Shown: positions 16,689 through 27,282 of the stretch, one piece after another
Layout of the letters: each line of letters begins with the position of its first letter
Numbering within the stretch: the stretch's first letter is position 1
Origin: Marinobacter daqiaonensis
GTDB lineage: Bacteria; Pseudomonadota; Gammaproteobacteria; Pseudomonadales; Oleiphilaceae
DNA length: 64,000 nucleotides
Assembly: GCF_900115285.1 (NCBI RefSeq)
Contig: NZ_FOYW01000001.1
Coordinates: forward strand, 62,001-126,000
Direction: 5' to 3'
Translations under genes and position numbers: made by a program
The notes under the pieces: generated by a model
Database searches by the model: none
What the model was told of the DNA's origin: nothing
Seen by the model: only the letters and a program-made list of their open reading frames with translations

Positions 16689-18158
16689 TTGATCAAGAAC
16701 AAACTGACGTGGGCTGTCACCACAGCCACACTGAGCACTTTCCTGTTGACCGGATGTGGCAGTGACAGTGACGACAATGGCCCTGTCACCGCGGATCCGA
16801 ATCTTACCCGGGAGCACAGCGAGCGCACCTTTACTCCCGCCGCTGACATTTCGTTCACCGCTTCTGCCAATGCCAGTGCTGCCTATTACGGTACTTACGA
16901 GGGCGATAGAGGGCCCGCTGTTTACTCTGTTGAATTCCCAACAGATTGGAATGGTGGCGTTGTAATGTACACCCATGGTTATGCCGGTACCGGCTCAACG
17001 CTTCCGGTTACTGTCCCGGGGGACGCTTGGCGTGAAACTGTTCTGGCAGCCGGCTACGCCTGGGCAGCCTCGTCCTACTCTGCCAATTACTACGACGTCA
17101 GGGCCGCAATTGAGGACACCAACAAGCTTGCTAACGAGATGATGACCTATCTTGAGCAAGACTGGAGTGTCCAGTACGACGCCCCAACTCAGTTCCTTAT
17201 TTCGGGTTACTCGATGGGTGGGCACACGGCCGCGGCCGCCGTTGATCGTGAGAATATGGAACGCACCAATTACCCTGTCGCCTATGAGGGCGCGGCACCT
17301 TTCTGTCAGGCTGAGCAGTATCAGTTCCAGTGGCTGGGGGATTACACTCGCCTCGCCCAGGCCTTTGCCGGCTACGGCTACCTGCCACACAGTGAATTTG
17401 ATGAACTGATCGGTACTTTCGCAGGTCCATTTATCGCCACATCCGGACCTATCATCCAAAACCTTTTTAATCTGGAAGAGGACGGAACGCCGGATTGGAG
17501 TTCACCTGCGAATATCAATGGCGAGCGCCTCATGGCCGCGGCCGAGATCCTCAGTGGTGGCGATCGTCCGATCTTTGAGCAGGGTTTTGCGACCTTCTAC
17601 AATGACATCGTCATGGGCACCGGCGGCCGGGACGGCACCATCAACGGTATCCTTGGTCTTGAGAACTATGGTAACGAGGGCAAGGTCTATCGCTGGACCA
17701 CTGCGGACGAGCCTACCGCCGCTGAGCTGGCGTTCAACGAGCAGGTTCCCCGGCAAAGTGCGGATCCCAAGGCCAACGCCTTGAGAACCGATGGTGTTCG
17801 CTGGCTGCCGCTGGTGAATGGCGAGTTTGATGTCCCGGTTCTTACCCTGCACACACTGGGCGACTTCTACGTGCCGTTCAAGCATCAGCAACTCTACCGC
17901 GAGCGGGCGATGGAGAACGGAAATGCGGATCTGCTGGTGCAGCGGGCCATCCGTGACGCGTCACACTGCGGTTTTTCTCCCGTGGAAACCCAGACAGCGC
18001 TTGTCGACTGGCTGACCTGGGTCAACGGTGGCGCGAAGCCGGCGGGTGATGTCGTGCTTGATCCCGCGGTAGTGGCTGCGGAGAACTACGGCTGTGAGTA
18101 TACCTCGCCCGACCGCACGGGTCTTCCGGCCTGTCCCTCAGTTGGCACTGCCGACTAA
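16689..18158 (+). CDS. Secreted alpha/beta-hydrolase lipoprotein (esterase/lipase-like)
   Basis: This is a 489-residue predicted lipoprotein. The signal peptide ends in the lipobox LLTG-C23, followed by a Ser/Asp-rich tether (GSDSDDN). The hydrolase domain shows HGYAGTG as a likely oxyanion-hole segment and the nucleophile elbow GYSMGG with S175. It ends with a catalytic-type histidine at H426 in ASHCGF, and an acid such as D414-419 could complete the triad. The substrate cannot be told; the layout recalls secretory lipases and plastic- or ester-degrading hydrolases. The start is TTG at 16689, six bases after GGAGG, with no ATG that keeps the signal peptide. It is a single-gene unit with a strong terminator. 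Confidence 0.8.
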   Translation: MIKNKLTWAVTTATLSTFLLTGCGSDSDDNGPVTADPNLTREHSERTFTPAADISFTASANASAAYYGTYEGDRGPAVYSVEFPTDWNGGVVMYTHGYAGTGSTLPVTVPGDAWRETVLAAGYAWAASSYSANYYDVRAAIEDTNKLANEMMTYLEQDWSVQYDAPTQFLISGYSMGGHTAAAAVDRENMERTNYPVAYEGAAPFCQAEQYQFQWLGDYTRLAQAFAGYGYLPHSEFDELIGTFAGPFIATSGPIIQNLFNLEEDGTPDWSSPANINGERLMAAAEILSGGDRPIFEQGFATFYNDIVMGTGGRDGTINGILGLENYGNEGKVYRWTTADEPTAAELAFNEQVPRQSADPKANALRTDGVRWLPLVNGEFDVPVLTLHTLGDFYVPFKHQQLYRERAMENGNADLLVQRAIRDASHCGFSPVETQTALVDWLTWVNGGAKPAGDVVLDPAVVAAENYGCEYTSPDRTGLPACPSVGTAD

Positions 18159-18173
18159 GGCAGAGCCTCGTTG

Positions 18174-18206
18174 AAAAAGGGGGTGCTTCGGCACCCCCTT
18201 TTTTTT
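18174..18206 (+). terminator. Rho-independent terminator after the esterase gene
   Basis: GGGGGTGC (18179-18186), tetraloop TTCG, GCACCCCC (18191-18198), then eight T. Five A precede it. Confidence 0.95.
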
Positions 18207-18232
18207 AACGAAGCTTTAATGCCGCACTCTGT

Positions 18233-18772
18233 TCACCACATCAAATCATCCGGAATCTCATACCCCGCATAGGGATCCTCTTCATCCCGGTCCGCCTGCT
18301 GACTCCGTTCATGCAACACCACCACGGCCTCGGCGTCCCGCTCCATGATCTTCCGGGCCACCGCTTCCGGCACGACCTCATAGTTGTCATTTACGAACAC
18401 AACCGCCAGCCGGCCCCGTGAGAGCTGGTCAGTCATGGTCTGGTCCACCAGGATCTTCTTGATCTTCTTGCCGTGGACGAACTGGTAGTCCATCTCGCAA
18501 CGGCTCCGGTTCAGGCGGTTGGTGTCCACCAGCTGGCGAATCTGGGCGGCAATGGCCTTGCGGCGGGCCTCCTCGTTCCGTTGCTGGTTGAGCTGGCGGT
18601 CCCGCTCGGCCTTTTCCTCCCGGGCCTCCTGGGCCCGGAGCTTGGCTTCGTCGGTCTGCACTGCCCCTTTGGGCTGCTGCTTGCGCTGCTTCTTCTTCTC
18701 TTTCTGGTGGGCCTTGAGTTTCTTTTCGTCCGCAAGGCCGGCCTTGAGCAGCTGATCCTGGAGTGATGGCAT
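18233..18772 (-). CDS. DUF2058 family protein (YaiL-like)
   Basis: This is a small, highly charged protein of unknown function widely found in gammaproteobacteria. The start at 18772 gives MPSLQDQLLKAGLADEKK, the family N-terminus; an upstream in-frame ATG at 18853 would add 27 residues and is rejected. Residues 20-95 are Lys/Arg/Glu/Gln-rich and probably form a long helix or coiled coil. A compact C-terminal domain follows (LNRSRCEMDYQFVHGKKIKKI and LAVVFVNDNYEVVP). The last segment is YAGYEIPDDLMW. The 179-residue length is typical. It is divergent from dbpA, 101 bases away. Confidence 0.85.
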   Translation of the reverse strand: MPSLQDQLLKAGLADEKKLKAHQKEKKKQRKQQPKGAVQTDEAKLRAQEAREEKAERDRQLNQQRNEEARRKAIAAQIRQLVDTNRLNRSRCEMDYQFVHGKKIKKILVDQTMTDQLSRGRLAVVFVNDNYEVVPEAVARKIMERDAEAVVVLHERSQQADRDEEDPYAGYEIPDDLMW

Positions 18773-18873
18773 GGTCGTTCCCACTAACGGTTCGGAATTG
18801 AGGTCGGATTTCCGGTAGTATAAACGCCTCAGGGCCTTCGCCATAACCGCCATTCCGCTCCGGATTTTCCCCC

Positions 18874-20250
18874 ATGACCGAATTCAACATTCCTGGCCTG
18901 TCCAGCGCCATGCTCCGTAACCTGAAGATGCTGGGCTTCGATACCCCGACCCCGGTTCAGGAGGCGGCGATCCCCGCCGTTCTCGAGGGGCGCGATGTGA
19001 TTGCCATGGCTCGCACTGGCTCCGGTAAGACAGCGGCTTTCGGTATCGGAATGGTAGAAAAGCTGGAGGTGAAGCGGTTCTCGGTGCAGGGTCTGGTGCT
19101 ATGTCCCACCCGGGAGCTGGCCGACCAGGTTGCCCGCGCGTTGAGGGACCTGGCCCGGGCGCAATCCAACGTGAAAATTCTTACCCTTTGTGGAGGCGTT
19201 CCGATAGGGCCCCAGATCGGCTCCCTGAGTCACGGTGCCCATCTTATTGTGGGCACGCCCGGCAGGATCCAGGATCATCTTAATAAGGAGACCCTGACCC
19301 TGGAGGACCTGAAGATGCTGGTGCTTGACGAGGCAGACCGGATGCTGGATATGGGGTTTCAGGAGTCCATGGACTTCATTCTTTCCCGGTGCCCGCCACG
19401 TCGCCAGACCCTGCTGTTTTCCGCGACCTGGCCTGACCAGATCCGGCGCCTCAGCAGTCAGTATCAGCGGGATCCCGTCACCATCACCGTTACCCGGGAT
19501 GAGGAACCGGCCCCGGCGATCAGGGAAGTCTTCTATGAAGTGGCGCCTGGCGAGGAGCGACAGGCTCTCGTGGGCCTGCTCTCCCAGGAGCAGCCGGAAA
19601 GTTGCCTGGTGTTCTGTGGGACGCGGCAGGAATGCGACCTTGTGGCATCGTCACTGGTGGAGAAGGGGTTCAGCGCACTGGCTCTTCATGGCGATATGGA
19701 GCAGCGCGACCGGGATCTGGTGCTGACAAGGTTCGCCAATCAGAGCTGCTCGGTTCTTGTGGCGACCGATGTCGCCGCCCGTGGCCTGGATATCGACGAC
19801 CTGCCACTGGTGGTGAATCTTGAACCGGCTCGTTCCCCCGAAACCCATACCCACCGAATCGGCCGGACGGGCCGGGCAGGGCGGGAGGGTCTTGCAGTGA
19901 CTTTCTTCACCCCGCCAAAGGCCTATAAAATCACGAAACTGGAGCAGGTCAGGGGTGAGGCTGTCGAGCCTCTGCCCGGTTCAGCTCTTCTGGCCGTTCC
20001 GCCGGCACCGTTCAGTCCGCCCCGGGTTACGCTGTGTATTGCTGGGGGACGGAAGGAAAAGGTTCGTCCGGGCGATATCCTGGGTGCCTTGACCGGTGAG
20101 GCAGGGCTGCCCGCTGGTGTGGTCGGCAAGATAGCAATCCAGGACTTCCAGAGCTTCGTGGCGGTGGACTCTGGGGTTGCTGCGAAGGCGCTCAAAAGGC
20201 TGGAGGCCGGCCGTATCAAGGGTCGCAAGTTCCGGGTGAGAATGGCATAG
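18874..20250 (+). CDS. dbpA: ATP-dependent RNA helicase DbpA
   Basis: This DEAD-box helicase acts in late 50S ribosome assembly and is stimulated by hairpin 92 of 23S rRNA. The 458-residue protein shows TGSGKT at 48-53 (motif I), DEAD at 152-155 (motif II), SAT (motif III) and HRIGRTGRAG (motif VI). The C-terminal 75 residues form the DbpA RNA-binding domain (GDILGALTGEAGLPAGVVGKIAI...GRKFRVRMA), which separates DbpA from other DEAD-box proteins. The length matches E. coli DbpA (457). It stands alone between the DUF2058 gene and oadG. Confidence 0.96.
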   Translation: MTEFNIPGLSSAMLRNLKMLGFDTPTPVQEAAIPAVLEGRDVIAMARTGSGKTAAFGIGMVEKLEVKRFSVQGLVLCPTRELADQVARALRDLARAQSNVKILTLCGGVPIGPQIGSLSHGAHLIVGTPGRIQDHLNKETLTLEDLKMLVLDEADRMLDMGFQESMDFILSRCPPRRQTLLFSATWPDQIRRLSSQYQRDPVTITVTRDEEPAPAIREVFYEVAPGEERQALVGLLSQEQPESCLVFCGTRQECDLVASSLVEKGFSALALHGDMEQRDRDLVLTRFANQSCSVLVATDVAARGLDIDDLPLVVNLEPARSPETHTHRIGRTGRAGREGLAVTFFTPPKAYKITKLEQVRGEAVEPLPGSALLAVPPAPFSPPRVTLCIAGGRKEKVRPGDILGALTGEAGLPAGVVGKIAIQDFQSFVAVDSGVAAKALKRLEAGRIKGRKFRVRMA

Positions 20251-20490
20251 CCAGGCCTTTGCTGGCTTTTGCAAACGTGTAAGACTGATACGTGGTTTTG
20301 CCGATTGAATTTTGTGAAATGCTGAATAAATGCGGCTTTACAGGGGGTGAGTTAGTTGCCTCCCTACGAATAAAACGGTAAATTACGCAGGATTTTTGCC
20401 TATGGAAATGGTTTTCATTGTGGTGACAGCGCCCCACGAAAGGCCTTTCGATGGGAATAATCATTTAATTCAACACAGGTAGCACATGTT

Positions 20491-20742
20491 ATGAGTGAGC
20501 TGATGTCTCAGGCGATCGACCTGATGATCGCAGGCATGGGTTTCGTGTTCGTATTCCTGATTATTTTGGTATTCGCAACCGGAATCATGTCCAAAATCAT
20601 TGGCCGATTCGCGCCGCCCGAGCCGGCTACACCGGCGAGGACGCCACGTGCCAAATCGTCTGCGCCCGCCAAGGTTGATCCCGATACGGCGGAAGCAATC
20701 AAGAAAGCCATTGCCCAATACCGGTCCCGCCACAAGAAGTGA
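20491..20742 (+). CDS. oadG: Oxaloacetate decarboxylase gamma subunit
   Basis: This small membrane subunit assembles the Na+-pumping oxaloacetate decarboxylase by joining alpha and beta subunits and binding zinc. The 83-residue protein has one N-terminal membrane helix (MGFVFVFLIILVFATGIM) and a Pro/Ala-rich linker. A short C-terminal segment follows (DTAEAIKKAIAQYRSRHKK), as in OadG proteins. It is the first gene of an oadG-oadA-oadB operon with a 42-base gap to oadA. The 240 bases upstream, after dbpA, should hold the promoter; no clear hexamer pair was identified. Confidence 0.93.
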   Translation: MSELMSQAIDLMIAGMGFVFVFLIILVFATGIMSKIIGRFAPPEPATPARTPRAKSSAPAKVDPDTAEAIKKAIAQYRSRHKK

Positions 20743-20784
20743 CCGGCGCAGAATATTAGAACCTTTTAACAGAAGGCTGACACG

Positions 20785-22593
20785 ATGACTGACACCAAGA
20801 AACCGCTGGGGATTACGGACGTTATCCTGCGGGATGCCCACCAGTCCCTGCTGGCGACTCGCATGCGCCTCGACGACATGCTGCCCATTGCCGAGAAGCT
20901 CGACAAAGTCGGCTTCTGGTCTGTGGAGTCCTGGGGTGGGGCGACTTTTGACGCCTGTATCCGCTACCTGGGCGAAGATCCGTGGGAGCGGATCCGCGAA
21001 CTGAAGAAAGCCATGCCCAACACACAGCAGCAGATGCTGCTCCGGGGCCAGAATCTGCTGGGTTACCGTCATTACGCTGACGATGTAGTGGATCGTTTCT
21101 GTGAACGTGCCGCTGAGAGCGGTGTCGACGTATTCCGGATTTTCGACGCCATGAACGATCCCCGTAACATGGATCGCGCCATCAAGGCTGTTCGCAAGAC
21201 CGGTAAGCACGCCCAGGGTACCATTGCCTACACCACCAGTCCGGTGCACACCATTGACATGTGGGTAGACCTGGCAAAAGAAGTCGCCGACATGGGCGCA
21301 GACTCCATCGCTATCAAGGATATGGCCGGCATTCTCAAGCCGTACGTAGCCTATGAGCTGGTCACCCGCCTCAAGAAAGAGCTGGATGTACCCATTCACA
21401 TGCAGTGCCACGCCACGACGGGCATGTCGACCGCCACCGCACTGAAGGCGGCTGAAGCGGGTATAGATAACGTGGATACCGCCATCTCCTCCATGTCCAT
21501 GACATACGGCCACAGCCCCACCGAGGCGGTCGTGGCGATTCTTGAAGGGACCGAGCGGGATACGGGTCTGGATCTGGAACTGCTGGAGGAAATCGCCAGC
21601 TACTTCCGTCAGGTACGGAAGAAGTACGCGAAGTTCGAAGGCAGTCTGCGTGGGACCGACTCACGTATCCTGATTGCCCAGGTGCCGGGCGGTATGTTGA
21701 CCAATATGGAAAACCAGCTCCGCGAGCAGAATGCCTCCGACAAGTTCGATGAGGTGCTGGCGGAAATTCCCAAGGTTCGTGAGGACCTGGGCTTCATCCC
21801 GCTGGTAACTCCCACGTCCCAGATCGTGGGTACCCAGGCGGTACTGAACGTACTGACCGGGGAGCGCTACAAGTCGATCTCCAAGGAAACCGCTGCGATC
21901 CTCAAGGGCGAATACGGCGCAGCGCCGGCTCCGTTCAACAAGGAACTGCAGGAGCGTGTCCTGGACGGCAAGGAGCCCGTTACCTGTCGCCCGGCCGACC
22001 TGATCGAGCCGGAGATGGATAAGTTGACGAAGGAACTGAGGCAGCTGGCCGAGGAAAAGAACTTCAAGCTTGCGGAAAACGAGGTGGACGACGTTCTGAC
22101 CTACGCCCTGTTCCCGCAGATCGGCCTCAAGTTCCTGGAGAATCGGGGCAATCCGGACGCGTTCGAGCCGGTACCGACGGCAGAAGATGCTGCGGCGGCC
22201 TCTGCCCCGGCGAAGAAAGCCGGTGGCCCGGAAACCTATACCGTCACAGTTAACGGCAAGGACTACGTGGTCGCTGTCTCCGAAGGTGGCGAGATCAGTC
22301 AGATCGAAGGTAAGGGCGGTGCTTCCGGACCCACAGCGGCCGCAACCACCACACCGCCGGCCGCACCCGCCCCGGGTGAAGGCGAGGCCGTCCTGGCTCC
22401 GCTGGGTGGCAATATCTTCAAGGTACTGGTATCCCCGGGCGACCAGGTCGAGGAAGGTGATGTCATGATCATCCTCGAGGCCATGAAGATGGAAACCGAA
22501 GTGCGGGCGCCCAGGGGCGGTACCATCGGTGAGGTCTTCATCAAGGTCGGTGACGCCGTGTCTCCTGACGACGAAATGCTGACAATCGCATAA
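20785..22593 (+). CDS. oadA: Oxaloacetate decarboxylase alpha subunit
   Basis: The alpha subunit transfers the carboxyl group of oxaloacetate to biotin, giving pyruvate. The 602-residue protein has the carboxyltransferase TIM barrel from the N-terminus ([18 protein letters not shown], with the metal-site Asp and the later MQCHATTG histidines). It continues with a helical conserved carboxylase domain, an Ala/Pro-rich linker (about 500-535) and a C-terminal biotinyl domain with EAMKMETE; K568 is the expected biotin site. It is encoded between oadG and oadB. Confidence 0.97.
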   Translation: MTDTKKPLGITDVILRDAHQSLLATRMRLDDMLPIAEKLDKVGFWSVESWGGATFDACIRYLGEDPWERIRELKKAMPNTQQQMLLRGQNLLGYRHYADDVVDRFCERAAESGVDVFRIFDAMNDPRNMDRAIKAVRKTGKHAQGTIAYTTSPVHTIDMWVDLAKEVADMGADSIAIKDMAGILKPYVAYELVTRLKKELDVPIHMQCHATTGMSTATALKAAEAGIDNVDTAISSMSMTYGHSPTEAVVAILEGTERDTGLDLELLEEIASYFRQVRKKYAKFEGSLRGTDSRILIAQVPGGMLTNMENQLREQNASDKFDEVLAEIPKVREDLGFIPLVTPTSQIVGTQAVLNVLTGERYKSISKETAAILKGEYGAAPAPFNKELQERVLDGKEPVTCRPADLIEPEMDKLTKELRQLAEEKNFKLAENEVDDVLTYALFPQIGLKFLENRGNPDAFEPVPTAEDAAAASAPAKKAGGPETYTVTVNGKDYVVAVSEGGEISQIEGKGGASGPTAAATTTPPAAPAPGEGEAVLAPLGGNIFKVLVSPGDQVEEGDVMIILEAMKMETEVRAPRGGTIGEVFIKVGDAVSPDDEMLTIA

Positions 22594-22606
22594 GGGCCAG
22601 CATTCC

Positions 22607-23929
22607 ATGGATAAACTAATGACATTATGGACAGGCAGTGGCCTGTTCAATATCGAGATTGGCCAGGTGGTGATGATCTTCATCTGCCTGGGTCTGCTGT
22701 ACCTTGCAATCCGCAAGGGCTTTGAGCCATTGCTGCTGGTGCCGATCGGCTTCGGTGGCGTTCTGGCGAACATTCCGGAGGCCGGGCTGGCCCTGTCTGC
22801 GGCGGAAAATGCTATCCACTTTGCCAAGCCCCAAGTGTTGGCAGCGCTGGCGGGCGCGCTGGACGTGGCCTACCAGGCCGGTCAAGCGGTTACTCCAGAA
22901 GTGAAGGAAGCGTTCAAAGTAGCCTACAAGGATGCTGACTACACCAGCGTGAGCATGGCCAATGCCATGGCCCAGGACTTCGGTTACGGCAATGGCATGC
23001 TCTATAACTTCTACCTGGTGATCATTGGCAGCACCATTGGACCGCTGCTGATCTTTATGGGTGTGGGCGCCATGACCGACTTCGGACCCTTGCTGGCGAA
23101 CCCCAAGACGCTGCTGCTGGGCGCAGCCGCCCAGTTCGGCATCTTCGGTACCGTGATTGGGGCAGCTTTGCTGGACTGGCTCGGTATTCTGGATTTCACC
23201 ATCCTGGAGGCGGCTGCCATTGGTATCATTGGTGGCGCGGACGGGCCTACATCGATCTACGTGTCCAGTGTTCTGGCGCCTCACTTGCTGGGTGCCATTG
23301 CGGTCTCGGCCTATGCCTACATGGCCCTGGTGCCGATGATTCAGCCGCCCATCATGAGAGCCCTGACCACCCAGAAGGAGCGGGCCATCAAGATGAGCCA
23401 GCTGCGTCCGGTCAGTAAGAAAGAGAAGATCATCTTCCCGATCGTGGTTCTGATCTCCGTGGCACTGTTCCTGCCTGATGCAGCGCCGCTGCTGGGCATG
23501 TTCACTTTTGGTAACCTGATGAGGGAATGTGGTGTTGTAGAGCGTCTGAGCAACACAGCACAGAACGCCCTGATCAATATTGTCACCATCTTCCTGGGGC
23601 TGTCCGTTGGCTCCAAGCTGATGGCGGACAAGTTCCTGGATGGCCAGACCCTGGGTATCCTGGCGCTGGGTATCGTTGCCTTTGGCGTAGGCACCGCCAC
23701 CGGTGTTCTGATGGCCAAGCTGATGAACGCCTTCGTCAAGGAGCCCATCAACCCGCTGATTGGTTCGGCCGGTGTATCCGCCGTACCGATGGCGGCGCGG
23801 GTCTCCAACAAGGTAGGCCTTGAGGCCAATCCGCAGAACTTCCTGCTGATGCACGCCATGGGCCCGAACGTGGCCGGCGTTATCGGTTCTGCGGTGGCTG
23901 CCGGTGTGATGATCAAGCTTCTGAGCTGA
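22607..23929 (+). CDS. oadB: Oxaloacetate decarboxylase beta subunit (Na+ pump)
   Basis: This integral membrane subunit decarboxylates carboxybiotin and exports Na+. The 440-residue protein has about nine to eleven hydrophobic segments. It also has the family signatures [14 protein letters not shown], which holds the conserved Asp of the Na+ site, and [19 protein letters not shown] near the C-terminus. The gap to oadA is 13 bases. A sodium pump of this kind fits a marine organism. A strong terminator follows. Confidence 0.97.
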   Translation: MDKLMTLWTGSGLFNIEIGQVVMIFICLGLLYLAIRKGFEPLLLVPIGFGGVLANIPEAGLALSAAENAIHFAKPQVLAALAGALDVAYQAGQAVTPEVKEAFKVAYKDADYTSVSMANAMAQDFGYGNGMLYNFYLVIIGSTIGPLLIFMGVGAMTDFGPLLANPKTLLLGAAAQFGIFGTVIGAALLDWLGILDFTILEAAAIGIIGGADGPTSIYVSSVLAPHLLGAIAVSAYAYMALVPMIQPPIMRALTTQKERAIKMSQLRPVSKKEKIIFPIVVLISVALFLPDAAPLLGMFTFGNLMRECGVVERLSNTAQNALINIVTIFLGLSVGSKLMADKFLDGQTLGILALGIVAFGVGTATGVLMAKLMNAFVKEPINPLIGSAGVSAVPMAARVSNKVGLEANPQNFLLMHAMGPNVAGVIGSAVAAGVMIKLLS

Positions 23930-23954
23930 TTTTTCTGACTGGGTAGTTTGAAAG

Positions 23955-23987
23955 CCCCGAAAGACATTGAGTCTTTCGGGGTTTTTT
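23955..23987 (+). terminator. Rho-independent terminator after oadB
   Basis: CCCCGAAAGAC (23955-23965), loop ATTGA, GTCTTTCGGGG (23971-23981), then six T: a perfect 11-bp stem. Confidence 0.95.
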
Positions 23988-24144
23988 CGTTTTTGACCTC
24001 TTAGATTGTGAATAACTGGGCCGGTGGGCGCACGGGGGCTGGTCCGGTGGTGCGGGTGGTCCTGCACCAAGCCCCGCAGGCTACGTCGGACAATAACCAA
24101 CCAAACTCCGCAAGCTAGAATAACAACATCGGTTAGCCAAGAAA

Positions 24145-27100
24145 CTACTGAAAATCCCGAGAAGCTACAGGCAGGGTCTGAATAAGGTGGCTGAGGTCCG
24201 TCAATTTACCCGCCATGACATGCACAATATCCCCCTCCCGTTCCACAATGCCTTTTACATGCAGTAAACGGGAAGTCAGCAAAGGCTTGCGTTGCTGCCG
24301 GGCGGTGTTGAGCCAGACCACCACATTGATGTTGCCGAACTCGTCTTCCAGGGTGACGAAGGTAACACCGGAAGCGGTTCCGGGGCGCTGACGGCCGGTG
24401 ACCAGGCCCGCTACCTGAACCGGACGATTGGACTCCGTGGTCCTGAGCTGCCGGGCATTGAGGCAGTGGCGCAAATGACCCTGCTCCCGTAACAGGGCCA
24501 TGGGGTGTCTCTGCAGACTCAGCCCCTGGCTGGCATAGTCCGCCAGGATATTCTGACCTTCAGATGGGGCCGGCAGTCTGACTGTGCTGTCGTCCGCACC
24601 ATAATCCTGGTCTTCGCGGTTCTCGGATACCCAGAGAGCAGCCTCCGACTCATGACCCAGCAGCTGCCAGTAACTCTGATGTCGATGACCGCTGACGGCC
24701 TCCAGGGCGTTGCCGCCGGCCAGCAGTTCGAGATCCCTCTGGGGCAGGGCTGTGCGCTGCCGAAGTTCCTGAACGCTGCGGTAGCCGGTGGAAGGCCTTT
24801 GCTGACACAACACCTCGGCACTCCTCTGGCTCAGGCCCCGGATCTGCCGCAGGCCAACCCGAAGGCATTGCTCGGGTCCCTCCAGTGTGTAGTCCCAGTG
24901 ACTGTGATTCACATCGGCGGGCAGCAGCATGACACCATGGCGCCTGGCGTCCTGAACCAGCTGGGATGGCGAGTAGAAGCCCATGGGCTGGCTGTTGAGC
25001 AAGGCGCAGAAAAAAGCGGCCGGGTGGTGTCGTTTGATCCAGGCGGATACATACACCAGCAGGGCGAAGCTGGCGGCGTGGGATTCCGGGAAGCCATAGC
25101 CGCCGAAACCGCAGATCTGCTGATAGAGGCGCTCGGCAAAATCCTCATCGTGGCCACGCTCGAGCATACCGCTGATCAGCTTGTCCCGGAACGGAGTCAG
25201 GTCCCCATGGGACTTCCATGCGGCCATGGCCCGGCGTAACTGATCGGCCTCGCCGGCGGAGAAGCCGGCGGCGACCATGGCCAGCTTGATCACCTGCTCC
25301 TGGAAAATGGGCACACCCAGGGTCCGTTCCAGAACACCACGGACCTCCTCGTTCGGGTAGGTAACCTCTTCCAGACCATGCTTGCGTCGCAGGTAGGGAT
25401 GCACCATGTCCCCCTGGATGGGTCCGGGGCGGACAATGGCCACCTCGATCACCAGGTCGTAGTACTTCTCAGGCTTGAGACGGGGCAGCATGTTGATCTG
25501 GGCCCGGGATTCCACCTGGAAGACGCCGACACTGTCTCCCTTCTGAAGCATGGCATAGGTGGCTTTGTCTTCACGGGGAACGTCCTGCATGGTGAATGGC
25601 TGTCCTTTCCGGTCGCTGATCAGGGCCAGGGCCTTGCGGATGGCGGTCAGCATGCCCAGGGCCAGCACATCCACTTTCATCAGACCGAGGCTTTCCAGGT
25701 CTTCCTTGTCCCACTGAATCACGGTGCGGTCTTCCATGGCGGCATTTTCCGTGGGCACCAGCCTGGACAGAGGTCCCGAGCTGATGACAAAGCCTCCCAC
25801 ATGCTGGGACAGGTGCCGTGGAAAGCCCAGCAGCATGTTGACCAGGGTGAAGAACTGGTTGGCAACCCGGGGATGCCTGGTCAGGCCCTTGTCGAGAATC
25901 TGATTGCGCCAGTCCGTCTCCCGGTCACGCCAGTCGATGCCATTGAGCAATTGCTCCACCAGGTTCGGGTCAAACCCCAGGGCCTTGCCCACGTCCCGGA
26001 TGGCGCTGCGGGGACGATAGCGGATCACGGTAGCCGCCAGGGCGGCCCGCTCACGGCCATAGCGCTGGTAGATGTACTGGATGACTTCCTCGCGGCGCTC
26101 GTGTTCAAAGTCCACGTCGATGTCCGGTGGTTCATTGCGGTCCTTGGAGATAAAACGCTCAAACAGCAGTTCCACCTGGCGTGGATCCACTTCGGTAATG
26201 CCCAGACAGTAGCAGACGGCGGAGTTGGCGGCAGAACCCCGGCCCTGGCAGAGGATTCCCTGCTCCCGGGCAAAGCGGACAATGTCGTAGAGGGTGAGAA
26301 AATAATGTTCATAGCGCATCTCGCTGATCAGGGCCAGCTCCTTGCGTATGAGTGCCTGGACGGGCAGGGGCGTGCCTGCCGGGAAGCGTTGCTGCTCACC
26401 TTCCCGGGTCAGCTCCAGCAGCCATCCGGCCGGTGTCTTGCCGGGGGGTAGCAGGTCGGCGGGGTATTCGTAGCGAAGTTCCCCCGGGCGGAAGCTGCAC
26501 TGGCTGGCAATCACCAGGGTTTCCCGACGCCATGTCTCGGGAAACAGACGTTCCAGCACGGGTAACGGTCTCAGGTAGCGCTCTCCGTTCTGGAAAAGAT
26601 GGTGACCAGCGGCGTCCAGTGTGGTCCGGTGACGGATGGTGGTGAGCACGTCCTGCAGCGGCTGCCTCTGGCGGCTGTGCATGTGGACATCACCAGTGGC
26701 CACTATCGGGCATACCAGCTGGGCCGCCAGGGCCCGTATCCGGTGGAGTCGTTGCTCCTCGTCAGACTCCAGGGACCGGCTGGCGGCCAGCCATAAGCGT
26801 CCGTCGAACCGCCGCAGCAACCACTCGCCCCGGGACAGGGCCCCGGTGAAGTCCGACTGCTCCACGGCTGGCGGCAGCCAGAGACAAAGGCAATCATCCA
26901 GCTGGTGTGTTTCCAGGTCTTCCATGAACAGCTGGTAGCTGCCCTTGGGGGCCCGCCGGCGCCCGGTGGTTATGAGCTGGCAGACTTGGCCGTAGCCTGT
27001 GAGCGTCCGGGCCAGCAATATGATTCGCGTCGGCACGGAAGGCACAGCACGGGTTGCCGGATCGGCTTCCAGTTCAAAAAAGCTGCCGGTAATCAATGCA

Positions 27101-27276
27101 ACGGGGCTGTCCTTCAGTGCCTGCCAGGCACGGGGAATGCCGGCCACGGAGCAGGCATCGGTAATGGCGAGCGCCCGGTAGCCCAGAGCCATGGCCTGCT
27201 CCGCCAGCTCATGGGGATGTGAGGCACCGGTGAGAAAGGTGAAATTGCTGAAACAGTGCAGCTCGGCATAGCTCAT
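24145..27276 (-). CDS. dnaE2: Error-prone DNA polymerase DnaE2 (ImuC)
   Basis: This C-family polymerase carries out damage-induced mutagenic translesion synthesis together with ImuA and ImuB. The 1043-residue protein starts with a PHP domain (ELHCFSNFTFLTGASHPHELAEQA). The polymerase core has the catalytic PDIDVDFEHERREEVIQYI; the two Asp of DIDVD are kept, so catalysis is expected. The C-terminal OB-fold segment (GVTFVTLEDEFGNINVVVW) is present. It is shorter than replicative DnaE (about 1160) and lacks its C-terminal clamp-loader-binding part, as is usual for DnaE2. It is the last gene of the LexA-boxed imuA-imuB-dnaE2 operon, 6 bases after imuB. Confidence 0.97.
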   Translation of the reverse strand: MSYAELHCFSNFTFLTGASHPHELAEQAMALGYRALAITDACSVAGIPRAWQALKDSPVALITGSFFELEADPATRAVPSVPTRIILLARTLTGYGQVCQLITTGRRRAPKGSYQLFMEDLETHQLDDCLCLWLPPAVEQSDFTGALSRGEWLLRRFDGRLWLAASRSLESDEEQRLHRIRALAAQLVCPIVATGDVHMHSRQRQPLQDVLTTIRHRTTLDAAGHHLFQNGERYLRPLPVLERLFPETWRRETLVIASQCSFRPGELRYEYPADLLPPGKTPAGWLLELTREGEQQRFPAGTPLPVQALIRKELALISEMRYEHYFLTLYDIVRFAREQGILCQGRGSAANSAVCYCLGITEVDPRQVELLFERFISKDRNEPPDIDVDFEHERREEVIQYIYQRYGRERAALAATVIRYRPRSAIRDVGKALGFDPNLVEQLLNGIDWRDRETDWRNQILDKGLTRHPRVANQFFTLVNMLLGFPRHLSQHVGGFVISSGPLSRLVPTENAAMEDRTVIQWDKEDLESLGLMKVDVLALGMLTAIRKALALISDRKGQPFTMQDVPREDKATYAMLQKGDSVGVFQVESRAQINMLPRLKPEKYYDLVIEVAIVRPGPIQGDMVHPYLRRKHGLEEVTYPNEEVRGVLERTLGVPIFQEQVIKLAMVAAGFSAGEADQLRRAMAAWKSHGDLTPFRDKLISGMLERGHDEDFAERLYQQICGFGGYGFPESHAASFALLVYVSAWIKRHHPAAFFCALLNSQPMGFYSPSQLVQDARRHGVMLLPADVNHSHWDYTLEGPEQCLRVGLRQIRGLSQRSAEVLCQQRPSTGYRSVQELRQRTALPQRDLELLAGGNALEAVSGHRHQSYWQLLGHESEAALWVSENREDQDYGADDSTVRLPAPSEGQNILADYASQGLSLQRHPMALLREQGHLRHCLNARQLRTTESNRPVQVAGLVTGRQRPGTASGVTFVTLEDEFGNINVVVWLNTARQQRKPLLTSRLLHVKGIVEREGDIVHVMAGKLTDLSHLIQTLPVASRDFQ

Positions 27277-27282
27277 GGAGGA

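Noticed and set aside
22625..24100. 491-codon minus-strand open frame, rich in Gln/His
   Set aside because: It is a shadow of oadB; composition is that of antisense reading of a membrane protein.
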